A DNA stretch of 64,000 nt, taken from Pseudoalteromonas rubra. GTDB taxonomy: Bacteria > Pseudomonadota > Gammaproteobacteria > Enterobacterales > Alteromonadaceae. Positions within the stretch are counted from its first letter, which is position 1, and every line of letters starts with the position of its first letter. The position numbers and the translations under genes are program-made. The stretch is from NCBI RefSeq assembly GCF_005887095.1, contig NZ_PNCI01000008.1, positions 248,001 to 312,000 on the forward strand. The letters run 5' to 3'. The notes under the pieces are model-generated. The model did no database searches. It saw only the letters and a program-made list of their open reading frames with translations, and had not been told where the DNA came from. Below are positions 36,968-47,253 of the stretch, one piece after another.

Positions 36968-37686
36968 TCCAGGTTTTTGCACACCGAGGTGCCAGTGGAA
37001 ACTATCCGGAAAACTCACTCAGCGCCATTCAGGCAGCACTGGAAGTGGGCGTCGACGGCGTAGAGCTCGATGTACAAAGTTGTCTGGATGATTACGCCAT
37101 TATTCACGATACCTGGCTGGATCGCACCACCAATGGGCGGGGTAAAGTCAATGAAACCAGTCGCGAGGCTTTGTCTCAGCTCAAGCTCAGTAATAACGAG
37201 CCTGTGCCTACGCTACAACAAGTGCTGGATACCATAGGCCAGCAAACCACCATTAACCTGGAGCTCAAGCATACCTTCAGTCTGGATAAATTTGTAGCAA
37301 CCCTAGAAGACAACGTGCAGCGTGGCGTGATCACCAGAAACCAGCTATTGCTGTCGTCTTTTGATCACCATCAGTTATTGTGGCTTAAACAGAAATTGCC
37401 CTGGGTCAGGATTGGCGCACTGACGGCGTCAATTCCGCTTACTTATGCGCAGTTTGCTCAGCAACTTCATGCACAAAGCATCCACATGGATAAAAATTTC
37501 ATCAATCATGAGTTTGTACAGGATGCCAAACAGCGTGGCCTTAAAGTTCTGGCTTACACCGTCGATAAAGCCAAAGACATTGAATTAATGTTAGATTATG
37601 GTGTAGACGGCATATTCAGTAATTATCCTTGTTACGCCAAAATGGTGATCCAGCAGCAGCTGAACCATTCGTCTCAGGCCAATTGA
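36964..37686 (+). CDS. Glycerophosphodiester phosphodiesterase
   Basis: A 240-residue cytoplasmic GDPD-domain enzyme (UgpQ-like, no signal peptide) hydrolysing glycerophosphodiesters to glycerol-3-phosphate and an alcohol. Catalytic residues in HRGASGNYPENSLSAIQAA and GVDGVELDVQ, then IIHDTWLDRTTNG and a C-terminal VKVLAYTVD-type motif (KVLAYTVDKAKDIELML, GVDGIFSNYP). Overlaps the EamA transporter gene by 4 bp. Confidence 0.94.
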   Translation: MIQVFAHRGASGNYPENSLSAIQAALEVGVDGVELDVQSCLDDYAIIHDTWLDRTTNGRGKVNETSREALSQLKLSNNEPVPTLQQVLDTIGQQTTINLELKHTFSLDKFVATLEDNVQRGVITRNQLLLSSFDHHQLLWLKQKLPWVRIGALTASIPLTYAQFAQQLHAQSIHMDKNFINHEFVQDAKQRGLKVLAYTVDKAKDIELMLDYGVDGIFSNYPCYAKMVIQQQLNHSSQAN

Positions 37687-37806
37687 CAGGGCAGACAACT
37701 CACCGGATTATGCCGCTGACTAAAATAAATTGCTTAACCTGTAAACAGTTGCACCTGCCGGGTTTACTCTATACTGTATGCTAAAAGGCACAGTGAAGAG
37801 CCAAAT

Positions 37807-39024
37807 ATGAGTTTATACATGCGCATATATAATTTGATCGAAGAATCGTTGTTCTTCACCCTCACCCGTAAGATTTTTGGCAATCTGGGGTTTTTATTAG
37901 TTTTTCAAATCATCACCTTGCTATGGCTACACGGTGAGCTGACTGAACACGGGGGATCTACCGGAATATTCTGGTTGCTTGCGTTGATCTCAGTCGGTGC
38001 GTTTATCTTCACCTTTTTCTATATGCGCTACCTCATTGTGCGGCCCGTGCAAGCCATGCGAGATACACTGGAACAGATCAATCGTCAGGACGGCGATCTG
38101 GATGCCAGACTGCCCCAGTTTACCTACGACGAATTTCGCGACCTCAGTGAGCAATATAATACCTTTACGCAGCATCTGAGTGAGTTGCTGGCTGCCACCT
38201 ATCAAAGTGCAGAGGCAGCCAATCGCAGCAATCAACAGGTTACCGACTCAATGAAGCAAACCGCCTTGCTGGGTGGCCAACAGATAGATCAGGGCGATAC
38301 CATCATCGCTGCCAGCGACCAGGTGACGCATAGCCTGCAAAGCATAGTGCACAATACCGATCAGGTATATCAGGCCAACACCGAAAGCCTGCACTTTGTC
38401 CGCGGCTCGTCACAATCACTGGCCACTTTGGTCAAAGAAGTGCAGCAAATTACTCACCTGCTGGGTAGCTTTTCATCAACCGTCGCAGGGTTAAAAGAGA
38501 ACAGCGAGAATATTCGCAGCATTTTGAAAATGGTCGAAGAATTTTCCGATCAGACCAACCTGCTGGCGCTGAATGCCGCCATTGAAGCTGCTCGGGCCGG
38601 TGAAGCTGGCCGTGGCTTTGCGGTGGTGGCCGATGAAGTTCGTAACCTGTCGGTCAAAGTCAACGACGCGACCCGTCAGATCAGTGATTTTATCAACCAA
38701 ATGGATGTGTTAGTGGGAGAAACGCATCAGGAGTCAGAACAGCTGATAGATCATTCCAGCTCTGCCGAACAAGCCATTCGCACCACCTCACAGGGGTTTG
38801 TCGATATGTCTGAAGACTTTGAGCGTAATCAGTCACAACTCGAAGAGATCGTCAGTGCCGTACATCAGCTTGAGTCGACGCAGCAACATACCCATGGCTC
38901 CGTACAACGAATTGTAGAGTTAGGACAGTCGGCCAAAGCACAAATAGATGCGGCCCTGCAGGACTGCCAAGACGCACAGCAGCGCTCCACTAAGACGCAA
39001 CAAGAGCTAAAACGCTTTGTGTAG
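37807..39024 (+). CDS. Methyl-accepting chemotaxis protein without periplasmic sensor domain
   Basis: A 405-residue chemoreceptor-like protein. Two transmembrane helices (about 27-45 and 55-77) are separated by only about ten residues, so there is no ligand-binding domain outside; it may sense membrane state or energy. A HAMP-like segment (78-130, [20 protein letters not shown]) leads to the signalling domain with the hairpin tip [20 protein letters not shown]. The cytoplasmic arm is short. No CheW-binding pentapeptide tether is visible. Single gene. Confidence 0.93.
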   Translation: MSLYMRIYNLIEESLFFTLTRKIFGNLGFLLVFQIITLLWLHGELTEHGGSTGIFWLLALISVGAFIFTFFYMRYLIVRPVQAMRDTLEQINRQDGDLDARLPQFTYDEFRDLSEQYNTFTQHLSELLAATYQSAEAANRSNQQVTDSMKQTALLGGQQIDQGDTIIAASDQVTHSLQSIVHNTDQVYQANTESLHFVRGSSQSLATLVKEVQQITHLLGSFSSTVAGLKENSENIRSILKMVEEFSDQTNLLALNAAIEAARAGEAGRGFAVVADEVRNLSVKVNDATRQISDFINQMDVLVGETHQESEQLIDHSSSAEQAIRTTSQGFVDMSEDFERNQSQLEEIVSAVHQLESTQQHTHGSVQRIVELGQSAKAQIDAALQDCQDAQQRSTKTQQELKRFV

Positions 39025-39039
39025 GGCCAGCGCTGGCCC
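39024..39039. repeat. Perfect 16-bp palindrome at the end of the chemoreceptor gene
   Basis: GGGCCAGCGCTGGCCC begins at the last base of the chemoreceptor stop codon, in the 33-bp gap to the convergent epmA gene. Probably a transcript-end hairpin; no U-run. Confidence 0.5.
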
Positions 39040-39057
39040 AGCGGGTAAACCTTTGGG

Positions 39058-40056
39058 TCAGGCTCTGTCTATATCAAACGCAATGACTTCTTTTAATTGC
39101 GTTTTACCGGTTGCCAGCATCACCAGCCGGTCAACGCCCAACGCGACCCCGGCACAAGCAGGCAAACCTTGTGCTAATGCCGCCAAAAAGCGCGCGTCTT
39201 TGGCCACCGGTGCCAGCCCCATTGCTGTGCGCAGTGCATTGTCCTCATCAAACCGGGCACTCTGCTCAACCGCATCCGTCAGCTCATTAAAGCCATTGGC
39301 CAGCTCCATACCACGATAGTACAACTCAAACCGCCCCGCGACTCTGGGGTCCTCGGCGTTGAGCTGAGCCAGTGCAGCCTGAGAGGCCGGAAAGTGATAG
39401 ACAAAGCACGGTGCCTGCTGGCCAATTAACGGCTCAATCTCCATACAGAACAAAAGTTGCAGTAGCGTATCGCGATGTTGCTCTTGCTCTGCAATGTGCT
39501 CATGGCCACGCTGACAAGCCAGATGCCTGAGTTCATTCAGCGACGCTGTGAGCGGGTCTATGCCCAGGTGCTGAATAAAGGCCTGCTGATAACTCAGTGA
39601 CTCAGCCTTGGGGCAGCCCAAAATAGTTTGCATCAAGGCATCTACCTCAGCCATCAGTGCAAACTCATCATATCCGGGGCGGTACCACTCCAGCATAGTA
39701 AATTCAGGATTGTGGTGACGACCCGATTCTTCATTACGAAAGGCTTTACCAAGCTGGTAAATTGGCCCACTCCCTGCAGCCAGTAAGCGCTTCATGGCAA
39801 ATTCTGGCGATGTCTGCAGATATAAAGGCGTACCCGCCGCATGACCGGGTCCGACAAACGAGGTTGAAAAAGTCGCCAGGTGGACATCCGTGACTGACGC
39901 CTGTGCCAGGCTTGGTGTTTCCACTTCCAACACGTCACGTTGTGCAAAGAACATCCGGATTTTTGCGACGATCGCAGCACGCTGGCGTAAGGTATCTATG
40001 CTGGCACTGGGTGCCCATAAGCACTCAGATGCCGTGTCTGATATTGCATGACTCAT
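39058..40056 (-). CDS. epmA: EF-P lysine aminoacylase EpmA (GenX/PoxA)
   Basis: A 332-residue class II lysyl-tRNA synthetase paralogue lacking the tRNA-binding domain, which attaches (R)-beta-lysine to Lys34 of EF-P. Class II motif 2 is visible as [20 protein letters not shown] and motif 3 as [12 protein letters not shown]. Start at ATG 40056 after GGAG; a TTG five codons upstream is rejected. It lies on the same strand as efp, separated by the efp terminator. Confidence 0.96.
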   Translation of the reverse strand: MSHAISDTASECLWAPSASIDTLRQRAAIVAKIRMFFAQRDVLEVETPSLAQASVTDVHLATFSTSFVGPGHAAGTPLYLQTSPEFAMKRLLAAGSGPIYQLGKAFRNEESGRHHNPEFTMLEWYRPGYDEFALMAEVDALMQTILGCPKAESLSYQQAFIQHLGIDPLTASLNELRHLACQRGHEHIAEQEQHRDTLLQLLFCMEIEPLIGQQAPCFVYHFPASQAALAQLNAEDPRVAGRFELYYRGMELANGFNELTDAVEQSARFDEDNALRTAMGLAPVAKDARFLAALAQGLPACAGVALGVDRLVMLATGKTQLKEVIAFDIDRA

Positions 40057-40069
40057 AATGACTCCAGAC

Positions 40070-40094
40070 AAAAAATCCCGGCAGCTGCCGGGAT
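40070..40094 (-). terminator. Intrinsic terminator of efp
   Basis: Perfect 20-bp palindrome ATCCCGGCAGCTGCCGGGAT (40075-40094) followed on the minus strand by a T-run. It sits between efp and epmA, just ahead of the epmA ribosome site, so epmA is expressed by readthrough or a weak promoter. Confidence 0.9.
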
Positions 40095-40160
40095 CCGTTT
40101 AACTATGTGCTTTAGCAGTTCGCCTAACGCTCGGGCAAACTGATAATAACGCGGGCTGGC

Positions 40161-40727
40161 TTACTTAACCCGGCTGACGTATTCACCGCTGCGTGTATCT
40201 ACTTTGATCACTTCGCCAATTTGCACAAACAGAGGAACACGTACAACAGCACCTGTGCTCAAGGTCGCAGGCTTACCGCCTGTACCCGCAGTGTCACCTT
40301 TCAAACCAGGATCTGTTTCAGTGATCTCCAGTTCTACGAAGTTAGGTGGTGTCACAGCAATTGGGCTGCCATTCCACAGTGTGATGGTACATACATCGTT
40401 TTCAACCAGCCACTTCACGCTGTCGCCCAATGCTTTTTCATCGGCAGCGATCTGCTCGAAGGTTTCATTGTTCATAAAGTGCCAGAACTCGCCGTCTGTA
40501 TACAGATAAGCCAGATCTGTGTCCATGACGTCCGCACCTTCAACCGATTCGCCAGACTTAAAAGTTTTCTCTAAAACTTTACCTGAGATCAGCTTACGGA
40601 TCTTAACGCGGTTAAACGCCTGGCCCTTACCGGGCTTGACCACTTCATTTTCCAGAATGGAGCAAGGCTCTCCATCGATCATAATTTTTAGGCCGCCCTT
40701 GAATTCGTTGGTGCTATAATTCGCCAT
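40161..40727 (-). CDS. efp: Translation elongation factor P
   Basis: A 188-residue EF-P that relieves ribosome stalling at polyproline. The tip loop [10 protein letters not shown] places Lys34 exactly where EpmA modifies it, matching the epmA and epmB genes on either side. Three OB-like domains; C-terminal [18 protein letters not shown] is canonical. The start is 41 bp from the divergent epmB start. Confidence 0.98.
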   Translation of the reverse strand: MANYSTNEFKGGLKIMIDGEPCSILENEVVKPGKGQAFNRVKIRKLISGKVLEKTFKSGESVEGADVMDTDLAYLYTDGEFWHFMNNETFEQIAADEKALGDSVKWLVENDVCTITLWNGSPIAVTPPNFVELEITETDPGLKGDTAGTGGKPATLSTGAVVRVPLFVQIGEVIKVDTRSGEYVSRVK

Positions 40728-40768
40728 CGTATCCTCTAATCTTTGTATTTCGAGTAATAAACCCGCTA

Positions 40769-41788
40769 ATGATACAAATAAATGAAGTAAATTTGCATAC
40801 TAACTGGCAAAAAGAATTGGCGAATGTCGTCACCAATGCCGATGAACTGCTCAAACTGGTCGGTCTGGAGGGCCACTTCAGCGAACAGGATTTAGCCGCT
40901 AAGCGCTTGTTTCCACTTAGGGTTCCGCGTCCATTCATTGCAAAAATGCGCTATGGGGATGCTCAGGATCCATTGTTGCTGCAGGTGCTGCCTCAGCACC
41001 AGGAATTCTTGGCGAAAAGCGGATTTAACAAAGATCCCCTCGACGAACAACAGGCTGCGCTGCCTGGCTTGCTACATAAATATCGTTCCAGAGTGTTGTT
41101 GATGCTTAAAACCGGCTGCGCTGTTAACTGCCGCTATTGTTTTCGTCGACACTTTCCCTATCAGGATAATCAACTCAATAAGCGTACTTTACACACTGTC
41201 TTCGACTATCTGAAGGCACACCCGGAGATTAACGAGGTCATTTTGAGTGGCGGAGATCCACTGATGGCCAAAGATGACATGCTGGCCTGGCTGCTTGAGC
41301 ACCTTGAAGCCATTCCACACCTCAGGCGCCTTAGAGTACACACACGCTTACCTGTGGTGATCCCAGCCAGAATCACAGACAGCTTATGCGATATACTGAG
41401 TCATAGTCGCCTGAAGCCCGTTCTGGTAAACCATATTAATCATGCCAATGAAATCGATGTACACTTTTCTGCGGCAATGCAAAAGCTCAAACGTGCCGGC
41501 GTGATGCTGTTAAATCAGGCGGTATTACTCAAAGGGATTAATGACAGCCTGATTGCTCAGCAAGCACTGAGCGAAGCCTTGTTTAACGCAGACATAATGC
41601 CTTACTACCTGCACTTACTGGATAAAGTAGAAGGAGCGAGTCATTTTGACGTCACGGAACAAGAGGCCATTACGCTGATGCATGGATTACTGGATGCGTT
41701 GCCAGGCTTTTTGGTCCCCAAGCTGGTAAGAGAAATCGGCGGCCAACCTAGTAAGACGCCGATTGATTTGGGACTGAGCCCGGCCTGA
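40769..41788 (+). CDS. epmB: EF-P beta-lysylation protein EpmB (lysine 2,3-aminomutase)
   Basis: Radical SAM, PLP-dependent enzyme converting L-alpha-lysine to (R)-beta-lysine for EF-P modification, 339 residues. The 4Fe-4S motif is in [17 protein letters not shown] (CxxxCxxC), followed by [16 protein letters not shown] and the PLP Lys region near the C-terminus ([19 protein letters not shown]). Its promoter must lie within 41 bp shared with efp. No strong ribosome site is seen before the ATG. Confidence 0.96.
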   Translation: MIQINEVNLHTNWQKELANVVTNADELLKLVGLEGHFSEQDLAAKRLFPLRVPRPFIAKMRYGDAQDPLLLQVLPQHQEFLAKSGFNKDPLDEQQAALPGLLHKYRSRVLLMLKTGCAVNCRYCFRRHFPYQDNQLNKRTLHTVFDYLKAHPEINEVILSGGDPLMAKDDMLAWLLEHLEAIPHLRRLRVHTRLPVVIPARITDSLCDILSHSRLKPVLVNHINHANEIDVHFSAAMQKLKRAGVMLLNQAVLLKGINDSLIAQQALSEALFNADIMPYYLHLLDKVEGASHFDVTEQEAITLMHGLLDALPGFLVPKLVREIGGQPSKTPIDLGLSPA

Positions 41789-41842
41789 TACCACACGCAA
41801 GCAAAGGTTTGCGAATTCAGGTTAGGCACAGCATATCAATGC

Positions 41843-42040
41843 CTACACGTAGACGTTGATATTATTGCCCATGGTGGCCGTGGTTGATTTTGCTGGAGCT
41901 GAATTACCAGCAGATTCAATTAAGGCCAGGGCGGCTTGTCCATCTGCTTTTTGCTGTTTTTTGGCTAGCTGCGCGCTCATTACTTCGCCGCTTTGCCCCG
42001 TCCCAGACATAGCAGGTAGGTTACTTCCGGATATATTCAT
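41843..42040 (-). CDS. YjfB-like putative motility protein
   Basis: A 65-residue, Ala/Gln/Ser-rich protein (MNISGSNLPAMSGTGQSGEV, MSAQLAKKQQKADGQAALAL, MGNNINVYV) with the layout of the YjfB-type 'putative motility protein' family: short N-terminal turn, a central AQLAKKQQ-ADGQAALALI helix, and a GxNINxxV tail. Function unproven. Start at ATG 42040; no other motility gene is near. Divergent from the small protein at 42113. Confidence 0.6.
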   Translation of the reverse strand: MNISGSNLPAMSGTGQSGEVMSAQLAKKQQKADGQAALALIESAGNSAPAKSTTATMGNNINVYV

Positions 42041-42112
42041 AAGCTTATACCTGACAAGATTGATGGATCCAAGTACAATATCGGCCAGTTCACATAAGTC
42101 TTTAGGAAAAAT

Positions 42113-42406
42113 ATGCAAGCCGTTATCGAAAAGCTGAATGAAAATCTAAAACTTGTTTACCGTCAAGCACTTGATGCCGATAAAAAATTAGACGAACTAC
42201 AGCAACAAGGTCACGGAAAATTCCAGGCACTGTTTTCTGAAGATGCGGGGTTTGACTTTGCAGCCAAACGTTTCAAGCCCTATGTACTCGATGTCGCGGC
42301 CGATGTTGAAGCCCTGAGCCAGGCCGAACAGCTGGACGAAGCACAACTCAAAAAAGCGGTTTTTAAACTCCAACAGCTGATTCAGCTGCTGGCAACATTT
42401 AAGTAG
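42113..42406 (+). CDS. Small helical protein, weakly PriC-like
   Basis: A 97-residue, predominantly helical protein with a good AGGAAAA ribosome site. The pattern FQALFSEDAGFD...L...VLDVAADVEALSQAEQLDEAQLKK..FKLQQLIQLL resembles the N-terminal helical half of primosomal protein PriC (FDRHLF...L..CLDEA...L..L), but the protein is about half its length. It could be a short PriC variant or an unrelated hypothetical protein; I cannot decide. Confidence 0.6.
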   Translation: MQAVIEKLNENLKLVYRQALDADKKLDELQQQGHGKFQALFSEDAGFDFAAKRFKPYVLDVAADVEALSQAEQLDEAQLKKAVFKLQQLIQLLATFK

Positions 42407-42470
42407 TGCGCGCCATCAAACACAGCCGGGTCAGCTAACCCGGCAAAATGCCCTAATCCATGACTCAGAA

Positions 42471-42956
42471 TTACCCCTTCAATTTGTCTGCAATTTCCTC
42501 TTTATACCAGGTACTGAGCAGCCGCTTATCATAGTAAAACTCACTGTCTCGCCCGGTTCTCACCCGATCCATAAACGACAGGTCTTTAAGCACCATTTCC
42601 TCAGCCTGCGCTAACACTGCACCAGCATTATCAGTCAGCGTGTAACTGATTTTCAGACGAGGAAAGAAAATCGGCTTAACAATGCGAATATCATGCATGT
42701 TAAAACGTACATCGCCTGCTAAATCAATATCATCAAAAGTAATATCAAGCTGATAACCCTGCGGTGCATCCGACATCAACTTGCTAAGATGTTTCTCAAA
42801 TTGAGAGGCGATCCGCTTGTAATAACCCGCTTTGCTCTCATTGGCGGGCACCACATCACGATACTCTTTAAAATCCCGCCAGGTGACATTTGTTTCACCA
42901 GCCAGCGTAGTCAGAGGACTCAGGCAAACCAGCGTGATTGCATATAGATATTTCAT
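42471..42956 (-). CDS. DUF3016 domain secreted protein
   Basis: A 161-residue protein with signal peptide MKYLYAITLVCLSPLTTLAG and one DUF3016 domain: VTWRDFKEYRDVVPANESKAG, ITFDDIDLAGDVRF, YDKRLLSTWYKEEIADKLKG. Start at ATG 42956 after GAGGAG. Common in Alteromonadales, function unknown. Follows the RND operon on the same strand after a hairpin. Confidence 0.85.
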   Translation of the reverse strand: MKYLYAITLVCLSPLTTLAGETNVTWRDFKEYRDVVPANESKAGYYKRIASQFEKHLSKLMSDAPQGYQLDITFDDIDLAGDVRFNMHDIRIVKPIFFPRLKISYTLTDNAGAVLAQAEEMVLKDLSFMDRVRTGRDSEFYYDKRLLSTWYKEEIADKLKG

Positions 42957-43073
42957 GGTCTTCTCCTCATGATTGCTCACCCATCTGCGGTCACATTAAC
43001 CAAGCCGCATTCACTATTTAATCATCTGCATTTTTTGCTGAACGCGCAATGAAAGGTAACATTTGACGACAAA

Positions 43074-43111
43074 TTGATACCAATCCACTGACTTTAGCAG
43101 ATTGGTATCAA
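43074..43111. terminator. Perfect 12-bp inverted repeat after the RND permease gene
   Basis: TTGATACCAATC (43074-43085) and GATTGGTATCAA (43100-43111), 14-nt loop, directly after the permease stop (43121). It lacks a U-run, so it may protect or end the operon mRNA, or be an operator. Confidence 0.5.
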
Positions 43112-43120
43112 CGCCCCATA

Positions 43121-46100
43121 CTACGCCTTCACCGAAATACGGTACAGCAACGCATATAACACGGGCACAACGCCTAATGTCAGTATAGTTGAAAACAGCA
43201 GGCCACCCATAATCGCCAGCGCCATCGGCTCCCACATTTCGCCACCTCCCAGATACAGTGGCACTAAGCCCAATACGGTGGTTGCAGTGGTCAACAGAAT
43301 TGGTCGCATCCGCTGTTGCGCAGCCTGAATAATGGCCAATACCGGTTCACCGCCCTGATCTAACTCATATTTAATTCGCTCCAGTAACACAATCGCATTG
43401 TTGATCACTATACCTGCCAAAGAGATGATCCCAAGCAGGGTCATAAAGCCAAAGAAAGATTGCCCTACCAGTAGTCCGGCAACCACACCGATAAAGCCAA
43501 GCGGTACGGTCGTCAACACTATGGCCGACTTACGTAGCGAATTAAACTGACCAACCAGCAGGATAATGATAATGAATACCGCAATGGGCATTTTCTCGGC
43601 GATGGATTGGTTTGCTTTGCCTGACGACTCAGCTTCCCCCCCCAGCTCATAGCCGTAGCCAAATGGCCAGGTTTTTTGCTGCTCATCCAACCAGGGGATC
43701 AACTTAGAAAAACCTTCGTCTGCGGTGATACCGTCCAGCTGAGCGCCCACAGTCACAGACTTGAGGCGGTCACGCCGGAGGATTTGTGCGTTTTCCCATA
43801 CCACTTCGATATCTGCAACCTGCTTAAGTGGCACCGACTTACCCGATGCCTGGGAATAAACGACCATGGCTTCAAGTTTGCCAATGTCCTGTCTGTCAGC
43901 AGCCACAGAGCGCAGTGTCACTGGAATCAGCTCATCTCCCTCCCGATATCGCGTTAGCTCCAGCCCACTGAGCCCGGTTTGCAACGAACTGGCAATATCC
44001 TTACTGGATACACCGGCACGCCGGGCACGAGTCTGATTGATTTTAATCTGCAGCTTTTTAATGGGTAACCCCCAGTCATCACTCACAGCCTTTAAACCCT
44101 CAGTGTTACGCATCTGCGTTTTCAGCTCATTCACCAGCCTGGTCAGAACATGAATGTCATTACCAGACAGCCTCACTTCAACCGGGTTTTCTATGGGTGA
44201 GCCGTTTTCGATTTTGCGCTGTTTGATAAGCAAGTCAGGGTGTCGTTGCAGGGCATAAGTCTCTATCTTCTCCATAAGTTCGTCGATATGACGATAAGAA
44301 GTTGTTGAGACTATCATCAAAGCATAATTCGAGCTGGTTGGTTCTGGCGTATGCGTTAACAAAAACCTCGGCCCGCCATTGCCCACGTAACTGACCCAAT
44401 TGGTAACCCCTTTTTCACGGCTCTCATTCACTTTGAGATCGCGAAGTAAGAAGGCTTCCATGTCTTTGACCATAGCTTCTGTTGCACTCAGGCGCGTGCC
44501 AATCGGCAGCTCCAGCTCAACCTTAAAATAATCCCGATCAGACGGTGGGAAAAATAACTTAGGCACCAGCTGCAGGCCCTGTAGTGCAATGAAAAACATC
44601 AGGACACAACCACCAACTGTCATCCATCGATACTTAATCAGCCCCATCAGGATTTTCTTGTAGGTTAAGTACACCCCGCTGTCGTAATTGGCTGCCTCAG
44701 ACTTTACTCGGGTAAACAGCACACAGAGCATAGGGATCATGGTCATTGCCAGCAACCAGGAGCACAGTAGCGTGATGGTAACCACTTTAAACAAAGACGC
44801 GGTGTACTCACCTGTAGCTGATTCCGCCAGAAAAATAGGTAAAAATGCCGCCCCCGTTGTCAGTGAAGAAACCAGCAAAGGGACTTTCAACTCTTCAGCC
44901 GAGTCAACTGCGGCATCGACGGCAGACTTACCTCGCTCCATCTGTACCATAATGCTTTCTGACATCACAATACCGTTGTCCACCAGCATACCTAACGCAA
45001 TGATCAGTGCCGCCAGAGAAATTTGATCTATGCTGATGTCAAAAAACGACATAGCGAGTATGCCGAAAACCATACTCATCGGGATCAGACTAGCTACAAT
45101 CAAACCGGTTCTCAGTCCTAAGCTGAACAACATTACGATCGTAACCACCAGTACTGCCTGGATAAGATTTGATACAAAGTCATCGACTTTCTGCTCAACT
45201 TCTCGCGGTAAAAAAGACAACAGCTCGAAGTCGACACCTATCGGATACACAGACTCCAGATAATGAATTGCGTTGAGCACTTGCTCACCCAGCAGCAAGT
45301 TATTGCCGCCATGGCGCATAGAAATGGCAATGGTCATGCCTTGCCTGTCGGCGACCCGCACCTTCACTTTGGCCGGATCGACATAATCTCGGTACACTCT
45401 GGCGATGTCACTGAGCAAAATGACCTGCTCAGAGCCGGCGATATTTATAATGGTACCGGCAATGTCCTCTACCGACTCAAAATTACCGCTGGGCTCCAGT
45501 GCCAGTGTTTCATCGTCAATAAAGATTGAGCCGCCCGGATTCACAATATTACGAGCTGCCAGCTGATCTTTCAGTTGCCCTGGCGAGATCCCCAGCGATG
45601 CCAGCTTGGCATTTTCGAATTCAATAAAGACGCGCTGCTCCTGAGCGCCAAAAATATCGACTTTGGCCGCTTCTGGAAGTCGCAACAGCTCATCTCTGAC
45701 CTGTTCAGCCACTTCCTCCATTTCGCGATAGGAATACCCCTCGGCAGTCAGTCCTATAACAACCCCAAACACATCGCCAAATTCGTCATTCACTATGGGC
45801 TTTTGCGCATCACTGGGGAGATGGTTTTCGACGGTTTCAATCTTACGACGCAGATTGTCCCAGATTGGCCGCATTGCTTTATAGCTTTCTTTGATATTTA
45901 CGCTGACAATCGAGACACCCGTTTTCGAGGTACTTTTAACAAAATCCAGCTCTGGAATTTGTTGCACAACCTTTTCAATTTTATCGGTAACCAGCTCTTC
46001 GACTCGCTGTGGGCTGGCGCCGGGAAAGTAGGTAACAACCTGGGCTGTTCTGATGATGAACCCGGGGTCGTAATCTTTGGGCATTTTATTAAACGCCACA

Positions 46101-46177
46101 ACACCAAAGAAGACCAAGGCAAAAATCAGAACCCACGTTGTGCGATTATTTTCTAACGCTAAACGGGTAATGTTCAC
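43121..46177 (-). CDS. RND-family efflux permease
   Basis: A 1018-residue inner-membrane proton-driven pump of the AcrB/HAE type: N-terminal TM then periplasmic loops, TM domain with GMLVDNGIVMSESIMVQMER (the D-x-G-I-V motif with the proton-relay Asp), the second large loop, and LGIISLAGIVINNAIVLLER in the C-terminal half. It uses a GTG start that overlaps the adaptor stop (GTGA), with AGGGAGG upstream. Its substrate is not evident; the closest look is to the VexF/MexF-like RND proteins without an adjacent TolC-type gene. No regulator is nearby. Confidence 0.93.
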   Translation of the reverse strand: MNITRLALENNRTTWVLIFALVFFGVVAFNKMPKDYDPGFIIRTAQVVTYFPGASPQRVEELVTDKIEKVVQQIPELDFVKSTSKTGVSIVSVNIKESYKAMRPIWDNLRRKIETVENHLPSDAQKPIVNDEFGDVFGVVIGLTAEGYSYREMEEVAEQVRDELLRLPEAAKVDIFGAQEQRVFIEFENAKLASLGISPGQLKDQLAARNIVNPGGSIFIDDETLALEPSGNFESVEDIAGTIINIAGSEQVILLSDIARVYRDYVDPAKVKVRVADRQGMTIAISMRHGGNNLLLGEQVLNAIHYLESVYPIGVDFELLSFLPREVEQKVDDFVSNLIQAVLVVTIVMLFSLGLRTGLIVASLIPMSMVFGILAMSFFDISIDQISLAALIIALGMLVDNGIVMSESIMVQMERGKSAVDAAVDSAEELKVPLLVSSLTTGAAFLPIFLAESATGEYTASLFKVVTITLLCSWLLAMTMIPMLCVLFTRVKSEAANYDSGVYLTYKKILMGLIKYRWMTVGGCVLMFFIALQGLQLVPKLFFPPSDRDYFKVELELPIGTRLSATEAMVKDMEAFLLRDLKVNESREKGVTNWVSYVGNGGPRFLLTHTPEPTSSNYALMIVSTTSYRHIDELMEKIETYALQRHPDLLIKQRKIENGSPIENPVEVRLSGNDIHVLTRLVNELKTQMRNTEGLKAVSDDWGLPIKKLQIKINQTRARRAGVSSKDIASSLQTGLSGLELTRYREGDELIPVTLRSVAADRQDIGKLEAMVVYSQASGKSVPLKQVADIEVVWENAQILRRDRLKSVTVGAQLDGITADEGFSKLIPWLDEQQKTWPFGYGYELGGEAESSGKANQSIAEKMPIAVFIIIILLVGQFNSLRKSAIVLTTVPLGFIGVVAGLLVGQSFFGFMTLLGIISLAGIVINNAIVLLERIKYELDQGGEPVLAIIQAAQQRMRPILLTTATTVLGLVPLYLGGGEMWEPMALAIMGGLLFSTILTLGVVPVLYALLYRISVKA

Positions 46178-47241
46178 TCACGACCTCCCTGGAATTTCAC
46201 GACTTGCTGATCCGTCACTTTGCTCATACCAGCGGTGACCACATGAGCACCCGCAGTGACGCCGGAGATAACCGGAAAGCCCAGCGAAGATACCTCGCCG
46301 ATCTGCACTGGCGTTTTACTTATTTTGCCTTTTCCTTCACCAAGCGATGATACCGTCCAGACATAATGCCCTTGTTCATCTTTCAACACTGTAGATAAGG
46401 GTAAATACAGGCGAGAACGCGCTTCGCTTGGTGCGCTGGCCATCACTTTTGCCGTCATGCCCGGCAAAATATTGTATCCGGGAGGAGGGAGCATCCCGAG
46501 TGTCACTTCGTAGGTTTTCGTCACCTCGTCAGCTTGTGTACTCACCTCGACAAACTCCAGTTCAAAGCGTTTACCCTCAATCGCAGCAAACTCTGCAAAC
46601 ACCTGTTTTGGTGTGTCTTTACTGACATGGATCATCAGGCTTTCCGGCACATTCACCTTCAAATTGATGTGCTCTATATCCTGTAATGTCGCCACCACTT
46701 GTTTGGCCTGCACTTCCTCAAATTGCTCCACATGTGTCCGTGCCACGATCCCCGAGAAAGACGCCTTCAGCTGTGTATACTCAAGGTTGTTTCTGGCATT
46801 GGCCAGCTTGGTTTTGGCGCTGGCAAACTGCGACTTCAGCAAGTCATAGTCAGACTGACTGATGGTGCCTGTTACAATTAACTGCTTACCACGTTCAAAA
46901 TCGGCTTCCGCTTTCTCAAATGACGCCTGCGCTTCTTCCACAGCCAATTTATAGTCAGTATCATCCAGTTTCGCTATCACATCTCCTTTGTTGACTTCCT
47001 GGCCTTGTTTCACATTCAGGTGGGTTAGCTCACCAGATACTTTGAACGATAAATCAGCTGTGCTGGCTGCATCTACCACTGCCGGAAATTCCTGTAACGG
47101 TCCGAAATTATTAACACTGAGCTCAATGGTTCTGACTGGCCGCAATTGTGGCGCTTTGTCAGCCGTGGTCTGTTGTTCAGAACACGCGGACAGGTATGTC
47201 GTCATGGCAACGACTAAAAGGAAGGTGTGCTTTCTTATCAT
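46174..47241 (-). CDS. RND efflux periplasmic adaptor (membrane fusion protein), lipoprotein
   Basis: A 355-residue membrane fusion protein with lipobox YLSAC, so anchored by lipid to the inner membrane. Order: beta-barrel/lipoyl half (STADLSFKVSGELTHLNVKQGQEVNKGDVIAKLDDTDYK), a coiled-coil hairpin (about 90-150, QASFEKAEADFERGKQL and SQFASAKTKLANARNNLEY), then the second lipoyl half and barrel. It links the permease (overlapping downstream) to an outer-membrane channel encoded elsewhere. Confidence 0.92.
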   Translation of the reverse strand: MIRKHTFLLVVAMTTYLSACSEQQTTADKAPQLRPVRTIELSVNNFGPLQEFPAVVDAASTADLSFKVSGELTHLNVKQGQEVNKGDVIAKLDDTDYKLAVEEAQASFEKAEADFERGKQLIVTGTISQSDYDLLKSQFASAKTKLANARNNLEYTQLKASFSGIVARTHVEQFEEVQAKQVVATLQDIEHINLKVNVPESLMIHVSKDTPKQVFAEFAAIEGKRFELEFVEVSTQADEVTKTYEVTLGMLPPPGYNILPGMTAKVMASAPSEARSRLYLPLSTVLKDEQGHYVWTVSSLGEGKGKISKTPVQIGEVSSLGFPVISGVTAGAHVVTAGMSKVTDQQVVKFQGGRE

Positions 47242-47253
47242 AGGTGATCACCG

